Positions 58,062 to 64,000 of a stretch of 64,000 nucleotides of DNA are shown here, piece by piece. The DNA is from an uncultured Desulfobacteraceae bacterium (lineage in GTDB: Bacteria; Desulfobacterota; Desulfobacteria; Desulfobacterales; UBA2174). A model generated the notes under the pieces. The model saw only the letters and a program-made list of their open reading frames with translations, had not been told where the DNA came from and did no database searches. The stretch lies in NCBI GenBank assembly GCA_937982505.1, contig CALJLV010000085.1:20952-84951 (forward strand), written 5' to 3'. The position numbers were made by a program, and so were the translations under genes. Position 1 is the stretch's first letter; each line of letters opens with the position of its first letter.

Positions 58062-60548
58062 ATGCGAAAACTCATCGTGATGATCCTGGCTGTGGTTTCG
58101 ATCCTGCTGCTGGGACTGGTCTCCCGGGACGTTTTCAGGCAGGAGTTGATTCAACTCGCGGACGGTCGCATCCTGGCGGTGGAGAAGTGCTGGTTTCTGG
58201 GAGAGAAGGTCTTTTGCGAGGGCGATGGCGGCTTCCATGTTCTGGCGCGGCGCGAGATCTGCGGTCAGACCCAGGGATGGCCCGCCGACATGACCCAGCT
58301 TCGGATCCGGTTGACCTACCTGACCGGTGGCTGGCTTCAGTGGGAAATGGATGCGAGCCAGCGGCTGGCCTTCGTCCAGGGGATCTTCGCGGTGGTCCTG
58401 GTGCTGGCGGCGATCTGGGCGGTGGGGCGCTTGACGCGCCTCCAGAGGCGCTGGCGCAGACCCGCAGACCCGAAAAACGACGGGGGCGCCTCCGACGGCG
58501 GCCGGAACCGGTCGCCGTCCGGCGGCGTGTGCCCGCGGCTGGCCGGCCTGGCCGATGTGGAAGCCCATTTTCTGGAAATCTTTCGCCATCAGCTCGGCGC
58601 CGACCCCCAAACCCCGTCCCGGGTCGAACTGATCCAGGCCGATCCGGGAGGACGCGGCGGCCTGTATGCCCTGGCGGTTTACCACGACGGCCGATGGCGC
58701 GAGCGGCGCATGTCCATCACCCCCCTGGGAGAGGGCACCAGCAGCAAGAGCCAGTGTTTTTACGTCATCTACGACACCCATCTGGTGGTCAAGATCCCTC
58801 CTCTGGCCATCTCTGATTTTTCCGACTATCGTCAGCGCCTTTCCCAGGAGGCGCATGTGGCCGCCCAACTCGGCCAACGGCCCTACATCATCCCCAATCT
58901 GGGAGCCCTGCTGAGCCGGGTGCATCGCCTGGATACGCCGGACGAAAAGCCCGAACGGCGGGAGGCGGCATATCTGCGATGGCTGGAAAAAGACCCTGCC
59001 CGGCAGCGCTTTCTCAAAATCGGCGGCGCCTTCGCCTTTTTCATGGATGTGTCGCGCTACCGGTTTCTGGGCCAGGTTCTGGCCCAGCTCCGCGATATCC
59101 AGGGGCGATGGGCGGAGACCATCGAGGAAGACCTGGACCTGGTCGATTATCCGCCCCGCTTCGAGGAAAAATACGGCCCGGCCAGCGGCCCGCTCGGTTT
59201 TCAGATCCAGTCGCTCCTTGCCGTTTTCGACCACCAGTGGCGACGCCAGTCAGCGGGGAGCAGGGAACCGGCGGTCGTGACCGAACGGCAGAAAAAGGAG
59301 TGGCTTCTCACCCGTCTGGCCGGGATGCCGCCGCAGGTGGGCCCGGCGCCGGACGACGGGCCCGCCGCGGCGGCGGATCGCATTCTCCGGGGGATGCTGG
59401 CGCAGCATTCCGCGGTGGCGGGGGCCTATCGTCGATTGGTGGAAGGCGAGGCCCGCCAGCGGACCTTTCGCCAGGCCGGACCCCGAATGGCGGCCCTGGT
59501 GACCCATGTCCTCGATCTGCTGGCCTGGCTCGGCCATCGGCGGGTGGCGATACGGGATCTGAAGCCGGACAATCTTTTCGTCGCCGGGGATCCCGGCCAG
59601 TATCCGCATTTTCTGTCCGATCCGGAGCGCTTCACCATCGGGCTGATCGACGTGGAAACCGCGGTGGTCTGCCCCCCCTCCGGCGCCGCCCCCTGCGGCC
59701 AGCCCCAGCTGGGCGGAACGCCGCCCTATGCCACCCCCTCGCATTTTTTCCCCAATCATGTGCTGCTGCAGGCGCTGGGGGGCGATCCGGCGCGCATCCT
59801 CCATTTCCAGGACTGGCATGCCGTAGTGGGGATCGTCTTTGAAATCATCGCCGGCCGGCGCCTTTTCGCGCGCTCGGCCAAACGGATCCCTGGCCTGATC
59901 AACGCCCTGCGGCAGAACGGGTGCCGTGGAACAGCGGCCCAATCCCTCTTTCGGACCTTCAGCCACCACTTCTGGTCCGTCGCCAGAGCCGAGTTCGACC
60001 GGCGGATGGTCAAGGCCGCCCCCCGGCTTGCCGCCATCGTCGTGGAGGTGCCGGACCCGCTGTGCCAAGAACTGGTGGCGCATCTGGAGGCTGGCCAGAA
60101 GGACCTGGAGGCACAGATCGAGGGGATGACGGATCAATGGGATGCCGGCCTGGGCGAGGTGCGCCAAGAGATCCGCCGCAACGGCGGTCTGGAGGCGTTG
60201 CGCCGCATCATGGCCGGCTGCCAGGACCAGGATACGCCGGAGGCGCAGGGTCACTTGAGCCGCTGTTTCGCCCTGGTGCCCCTGGTTCAGTCCAGGGAAG
60301 AAGGCCGCCGCCTGATGGGCGATCTGTCGCGCAGGCCGGCCCGCATGCCCGTCAGCGCCTTGCTGCCCCTGATGTTCGCCAGGGTGGAGGCCGTCATGCG
60401 GGCCCTGCCCGCCGACACCGGAAGCGATGGGAGGCCGATGCCGGCCCAGGCGTGGCGGGGCAACGCGCTGGACGCGGAAACCCTGGGGTACACCCACTCG
60501 CTGGGGGTTTCGCTGACCCTCGCCCGGCAGTCTAGCGACCGCTCTTGA
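58062..60548 (+). CDS. membrane-anchored serine/threonine protein kinase-like protein with large insert
   Basis: 828 residues from ATG 58062; the frame is open far upstream, but only as the antisense of korA. Two membrane helices at 3-21 and 103-122 enclose a small extracytoplasmic region with three cysteines. The kinase-like part has VVKI (Lys244) and a possible alpha-C Glu263. The catalytic loop is IRDLKPDNLF (Asp499, Asn504), with LIDVET (Asp530) in place of DFG and DWHAVVGIVFEIIAG (584-598). About 230 residues separate the alpha-C region from the catalytic loop, far more than in standard kinases. All main catalytic residues seem present. It overlaps potD by 17 bp at the 3' end. Confidence 0.78.
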   Translation: MRKLIVMILAVVSILLLGLVSRDVFRQELIQLADGRILAVEKCWFLGEKVFCEGDGGFHVLARREICGQTQGWPADMTQLRIRLTYLTGGWLQWEMDASQRLAFVQGIFAVVLVLAAIWAVGRLTRLQRRWRRPADPKNDGGASDGGRNRSPSGGVCPRLAGLADVEAHFLEIFRHQLGADPQTPSRVELIQADPGGRGGLYALAVYHDGRWRERRMSITPLGEGTSSKSQCFYVIYDTHLVVKIPPLAISDFSDYRQRLSQEAHVAAQLGQRPYIIPNLGALLSRVHRLDTPDEKPERREAAYLRWLEKDPARQRFLKIGGAFAFFMDVSRYRFLGQVLAQLRDIQGRWAETIEEDLDLVDYPPRFEEKYGPASGPLGFQIQSLLAVFDHQWRRQSAGSREPAVVTERQKKEWLLTRLAGMPPQVGPAPDDGPAAAADRILRGMLAQHSAVAGAYRRLVEGEARQRTFRQAGPRMAALVTHVLDLLAWLGHRRVAIRDLKPDNLFVAGDPGQYPHFLSDPERFTIGLIDVETAVVCPPSGAAPCGQPQLGGTPPYATPSHFFPNHVLLQALGGDPARILHFQDWHAVVGIVFEIIAGRRLFARSAKRIPGLINALRQNGCRGTAAQSLFRTFSHHFWSVARAEFDRRMVKAAPRLAAIVVEVPDPLCQELVAHLEAGQKDLEAQIEGMTDQWDAGLGEVRQEIRRNGGLEALRRIMAGCQDQDTPEAQGHLSRCFALVPLVQSREEGRRLMGDLSRRPARMPVSALLPLMFARVEAVMRALPADTGSDGRPMPAQAWRGNALDAETLGYTHSLGVSLTLARQSSDRS

Positions 60549-61566
60549 GCTGTTCCCAGTACTTTTCGTAGATCAGCATGGCCTCGCCCACGTCGAGCTG
60601 AAACTCGCCCTTGTCCAGAATCTGCTGGGGCGGATAGACGGTGGGATTGTGCCGCACCGCTTCGTCCAGCAGCGCCACGGCCGCCCGATTGGGCGAGGCG
60701 TAGCCGATCTCCTCGCTGATCATGCGGGCGATTTCGGGCCGGTGCACAAAATCGATGAAGCGATGGGCCTGATCCGGGTTGGCGGCGTTTTTCGGAATGA
60801 CCATGCTGTCGAGCCACACGATGGGGCCTTCCTGGGGATAGATGTAGCGGATGTTGGGATTTTCCTGGGCCGCCATGAAGGCCTCGCCGTTCCAGATCAT
60901 GCCGATGACCACCTCCTGGTTGAGAAAAGCCTGCTTCTGGGCGTCCGAGGCGAAAAGGCGGATGCTGGGAATCAGGGGCTGCAGCTGTGCGTAGGCCGCC
61001 GCGATCTGGTCCGGGTCCCGGGTGTTGCCCGAATACCCCAGCAGCCGCAGGCCTATGGCGAAGACTTCCCGCAGGTCCTCGGAGAGCATCACGCGGCCGG
61101 AAAATTCCGGCCGCCACAGGTCGCGCCAGCTGCGGATGGTGGCCGGATCCACCCGGGACGCATCCACCCCGAGAGCCGTGGTGCCCCACATGTAGGGCAC
61201 GCTGTAGACGTTGCCCGGATCATAGGGCTTGTCGAGGAGGGTCGGATCCAGGTGGCGCCAGTTGGACAGGCGCGTCTTGTCGATGGGCAGGAGCAGGTTT
61301 TCCTGGCGCATGCGGTTGACGAAGTAGGTCGAGGGAAAAACCACGTCGTAGCCGCCGGCGTCCAGGAGCTTGACCTTGGCGTACATGGCCTCGTTGCTCT
61401 CGTAGGTGGAATAGACCACCCGGATCCCGGTCTCCGTCTCGAAGGCGCGCAGGACCTCTTCGGGCATGTATTCCGACCAGTTGAAGACCACCACCTGCGG
61501 CGGATCGGCCGCCGCGGCTACGGTGGCCGCCAAGAGCAGCACGACTCCCATCAGAATGCGTTTCAT
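60532..61566 (-). CDS. potD: spermidine/putrescine-binding periplasmic protein
   Basis: 344 residues. Signal peptide MKRILMGVVLLLAATVAAAA, then VVVFNWSEYMPEEVLRAFE as in PotD/PotF. Polyamine-site residues are expected in YDVVFPSTYFVNRM and MIWNGEAFMA. IVWLDSMVIPKNA and AHRFIDFVHRPEIA complete the family pattern. Its ATG overlaps the potC stop, so potABCD is one transcript ending here, tail to tail with the kinase gene. Confidence 0.93.
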   Translation of the reverse strand: MKRILMGVVLLLAATVAAAADPPQVVVFNWSEYMPEEVLRAFETETGIRVVYSTYESNEAMYAKVKLLDAGGYDVVFPSTYFVNRMRQENLLLPIDKTRLSNWRHLDPTLLDKPYDPGNVYSVPYMWGTTALGVDASRVDPATIRSWRDLWRPEFSGRVMLSEDLREVFAIGLRLLGYSGNTRDPDQIAAAYAQLQPLIPSIRLFASDAQKQAFLNQEVVIGMIWNGEAFMAAQENPNIRYIYPQEGPIVWLDSMVIPKNAANPDQAHRFIDFVHRPEIARMISEEIGYASPNRAAVALLDEAVRHNPTVYPPQQILDKGEFQLDVGEAMLIYEKYWEQLKSGR

Positions 61567-62333
61567 CTCCTGTTCTCCTTTACCAGCCAGTGGGAAGCGA
61601 AGACCGACACCAGGGTGACGGCCAAAAGAAGGGTGGAAAGGGCGTTGACCTCGGGTTTGACCCCCAGCCGGACCATGGAATAGATCTTGAGGGGCAAAAT
61701 TTCAAAGGTCGGACCCGTGACAAAGAAGCTCACGATCACGTCGTCCAGGCTCAAGGTGAAGCTCAGCAGCCAGCCCGAGGCCACCGCGGGCAGCAGCAAG
61801 GGCAGGATCACGTGGCGAAAGGCCTGATATTCTCCGGCCCCAAGGTCCTTGGCGGCCTCGATGACATTGGGATCGAAGTCGGCGATGCGCGCGTAGATGG
61901 TCACCACCACAAAGGGCAGGCAGAAGGTGATGTGACTCAGGACCAGGGTGAAAAAGCCGGTCGTGACGCCAAGAAGGATGAAAAACATCAACAGGCTGAT
62001 ACCCATGACGATATCCGGGCTCATCATCACCACGTAGAGCAGACCGTAGAGCAGCTTGCGGCCCGGAAAACGGTAGCGGTGGAAGGCCACCGCCGCCAGG
62101 GTGCCGATGCCGGTGGCCACCAGGCTGGAGATCAGGGCCACCAGCAACGAGTTGCCCAGACTGTCGAGGAGCATCCGATTGTCCAGCAGTTCGGCGTACC
62201 ATTTGAAGGTGAATCCCTGCCAGTTGCTCGAAAAGCGGGTGTCGTTGAACGAATAGACGATCAGCACGGCAATGGGCAGGTAGAGAAAGCCGTAGATCAT
62301 CACCATGTAGACGATGCCCGCGGTGCGTTTCAT
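61563..62333 (-). CDS. potC: spermidine/putrescine ABC transporter permease
   Basis: 256 residues from ATG 62333, overlapping the potB stop (ATGA). Six membrane helices; VIYSFNDTR-like N-terminus (LIVYSFNDTRFSSNWQGF), and the EAA coupling loop VIEAAKDLGAGEYQAFRHV. FTLSLDDVIVSFFVTGP is the diagnostic PotC segment. Works with PotB as the channel. Confidence 0.93.
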   Translation of the reverse strand: MKRTAGIVYMVMIYGFLYLPIAVLIVYSFNDTRFSSNWQGFTFKWYAELLDNRMLLDSLGNSLLVALISSLVATGIGTLAAVAFHRYRFPGRKLLYGLLYVVMMSPDIVMGISLLMFFILLGVTTGFFTLVLSHITFCLPFVVVTIYARIADFDPNVIEAAKDLGAGEYQAFRHVILPLLLPAVASGWLLSFTLSLDDVIVSFFVTGPTFEILPLKIYSMVRLGVKPEVNALSTLLLAVTLVSVFASHWLVKENRR

Positions 62334-63187
62334 CGCGCCAGCCCCCCGCCCGGATCGCCCGAGCGCCTGAGGCTGGCGAAGTAGGCCCACAGGAGCAGCC
62401 CCATCAGGAAGGTGAGCAGCATGCTGGCCGCGGCCCCGGCCGGCCAGTTGCGGGCCGTGAGAAACTGGTTTTTGATGTAGTTGCCCAGGAGCATCGATTT
62501 GGCTCCACCCAGCAGGTCCGGTACGTAAAAGAGGCCCAGGGCCGGCAAAAACACCATGATGGATCCGGCGATGATCCCCGGCAGGCTCACCGGCAGCAGA
62601 ATGTGACGCAGCACCTGAAGCCGCGAGGCCCCCAGATCGTAGCCGGCCTCCACCAGGCGGGGATCGAATTTTTCGATGGCGGCGTACAGGGGCAGGATCA
62701 TGAACGGCAGCAGGGTGTAGACCAGTCCGATGAAGACCGCCCCGTTGGTATACAGCAGGGGCAGGGGCTCTTGGATGAGCCCGGCGGCCTGGAGCAGGGC
62801 GTTGACCAGGCCGTTGGCCTTGAGCACGATGATCAGCGCGTAGGTGCGCACCAGGCTGCTGGTCCAGAAGGGGATGATGATCAGGACCAGCAGCAGCCTA
62901 CGATGGGCGTTGCGGGCCAACAGGAAAGCGAAGGGATAGCCGATGAGCAGGCACAGGGCCGTGGTGCCGGCCGCATATCCCATGGAGCGGGTGAAGATGC
63001 CGGCGATCTGTGGATCCAGGAGGCCGCGGTAGGCGCCGAGGGAAAAGACCCGGCGCAGAAAGGCGGTTTCGTCGCGTTCCAGGAAGCTGGCCACCAGAAC
63101 CAGCAGGTTGGGCAGGAACACGAAGGCCACGATCCAGAAGCCGACCACGGCGACCACCGCGGTTTTGAAGGCGCTGCGCTCAGTCAT
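62330..63187 (-). CDS. potB: spermidine/putrescine ABC transporter permease
   Basis: 285 residues from ATG 63187, whose first bases overlap the end of potA by 8 nt. Six membrane helices. The segment IIPFWTSSLVRTYALIIVL and the coupling loop LVEAGYDLGASRLQVLRHI are typical, as is LGLFYVPDLLGGAKSMLLGN. Pairs with PotC. Confidence 0.93.
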   Translation of the reverse strand: MTERSAFKTAVVAVVGFWIVAFVFLPNLLVLVASFLERDETAFLRRVFSLGAYRGLLDPQIAGIFTRSMGYAAGTTALCLLIGYPFAFLLARNAHRRLLLVLIIIPFWTSSLVRTYALIIVLKANGLVNALLQAAGLIQEPLPLLYTNGAVFIGLVYTLLPFMILPLYAAIEKFDPRLVEAGYDLGASRLQVLRHILLPVSLPGIIAGSIMVFLPALGLFYVPDLLGGAKSMLLGNYIKNQFLTARNWPAGAAASMLLTFLMGLLLWAYFASLRRSGDPGGGLAR

Positions 63188-64000
63188 CGGGCAGCACCAC
63201 TTCCCAGCCACGGATCCACGACACGCGGACCTCCTCGTGGCGTGCGTAGCAGATGTCCTCGGCGTCCTCGTTGAAAAACTGGGTGGCGCAGACCAGGGTG
63301 CCGGACCCCAGACGGATGAAGACGTCCACCGTGGTTCCCTTGTAGATCTGGTCTTCGACCCGGCCGGTGAGATAGGGGGTCGATACGGGCGGAGAAGAGG
63401 TGCGCTCCACCAGCAGGTCCTCGGGCCGCAGCAGCACCTTGACGCGCTGCCCGGGCTGAAAACCGCGCCGGTTGCGCAGCGTGAAGGTCGCCCCTTCCAC
63501 CCGGGCCTGCAAGGTCTCCTGGCCGGTTGCGGTCACCTGACCGTCGAGGGTGTTGATCTCGCCCACGAATTCGGCCACGAACATGTTGTCCGGTTCCTCG
63601 TAGATCTGCTGGGGGGTGCCGATCTGTTCGATGCGGCCGCTGTTCATCACCACGATGCGGTCGCTCAGCGAGATGGCCTCGTTCTGGTCATGGGTCACGA
63701 AGAGAAAGGTGATCCCCAGGCGCCGGTGCAGTCGCTTGAGTTCGAGCTGCATTTTCTTGCGCAGCTTGTAGTCCAGGGCGCTGAAGGGCTCGTCCAGAAG
63801 CAGGACCAGCGGTTCGTTGACGATGGCCCGGGCCACGGCCACCCGCTGCTGCTGGCCCCCCGAGAGGGCCTGGAACCGCCGGTCGGCCATGGACTCGAGT
63901 TGGACCATGGCCCGGGCCGCCCCGACCCTTTCGACGATCCGGGCCGCGCGGAGCTTTTTCATCTTCAGGCCAAAGCCGACGATCCGATCCGAAGAGCACA
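63180..64000 (-). CDS. potA: spermidine/putrescine ABC transporter ATPase, 5' end outside window
   Basis: The frame stays open to base 64000; an internal ATG at 63962 is not the true start, because IVGFGLKMKK upstream of it matches the family. Visible are the ABC signature LSGGQQQRVAVARAIV, Walker B LVLLLDEPFSALDYKLR and the switch His in FVTHDQNEAI. The C-terminal TOBE domain has LLRPEDLLVERT. Walker A lies beyond the window. It energises the PotBC channel and is the first of the pot genes seen here. Confidence 0.93.
   Translation of the reverse strand, partial: CSSDRIVGFGLKMKKLRAARIVERVGAARAMVQLESMADRRFQALSGGQQQRVAVARAIVNEPLVLLLDEPFSALDYKLRKKMQLELKRLHRRLGITFLFVTHDQNEAISLSDRIVVMNSGRIEQIGTPQQIYEEPDNMFVAEFVGEINTLDGQVTATGQETLQARVEGATFTLRNRRGFQPGQRVKVLLRPEDLLVERTSSPPVSTPYLTGRVEDQIYKGTTVDVFIRLGSGTLVCATQFFNEDAEDICYARHEEVRVSWIRGWEVVLPDD

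Noticed and set aside
1..64000. CRISPR arrays, rRNA genes, integrases or prophage genes
   Set aside because: No repeat-spacer pattern, rRNA signature, recombinase or phage structural gene was seen on either strand.

Overview
The window is high-GC, densely coded DNA. Its gene content suggests a strictly anaerobic, probably sulfate-reducing member of the Desulfobacterota (Desulfosarcina/Desulfatitalea-like). This rests on a glycyl radical enzyme with its activase, several sigma-54 promoters and enhancer-binding proteins, a 2-oxoacid:ferredoxin oxidoreductase, a TauE/SafE exporter, and a histidine kinase with a cysteine-rich HAMP insert. The assignment is an inference from gene content; no rRNA is present. 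One tRNA, tRNA-Leu(CAA), is present.

Layout. (1) 1-7158: end of a surface-polysaccharide cluster (two GT4 glycosyltransferases, an asparagine-synthase-like amidotransferase, a WecA-type initiating transferase, a PglF/WbpM-type dehydratase). (2) 7271-9741: a GAF-ANTAR antiterminator protein followed by gdhA, with a terminator-like hairpin in the leader between them. (3) 9742-19660: a visibly AT-richer accessory island. It holds an SDR, an AtoE-family transporter, a PAS/AAA+ sigma-54 activator, a glycyl radical enzyme with its activating enzyme, an amidohydrolase remnant, an EamA transporter and an IS66-like transposase remnant, and it ends beside tRNA-Leu. The glycyl radical enzyme carries the catalytic and sulfonate-binding residues of isethionate sulfite-lyase at a constant offset, so the island probably cleaves the C-S bond of an organosulfonate to release sulfite. 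Three sigma-54 promoters and a shared operator, TGTGCA-N4-TGCACA, tie the island into one regulon.

(4) 19664-36651: housekeeping genes: tRNA-Leu, tsaC, a fused purD-purE, ddl, a copper-efflux operon (copZ-copA), an M24 peptidase, an aminotransferase, a ClC channel, truA, an AEC transporter, argJ, an rsuA/rluB-type pseudouridine synthase, and a small zinc-ribbon gene with an in-frame TGA. (5) 36843-49233: a lone nucleotide-sugar dehydrogenase, then a glycerol-3-phosphate region: glpR, glpAB (no glpC), a HAD phosphatase, the complete ugpBAE and ugpC transporter, and a glycerate 2-kinase.

(6) 49433-55358: a second regulatory module. A TauE/SafE exporter lies behind a near-consensus sigma-54 promoter with two inverted-repeat enhancer sites. 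Next to it are a sigma-54 response regulator, its histidine kinase, and a divergent PhnD-like lipoprotein that may be the sensor's binding protein. (7) 55363-64000: korA and a korB-gamma fusion, a large membrane-anchored protein kinase with a big insert, and the potABCD polyamine transporter, with potA cut by the window end.
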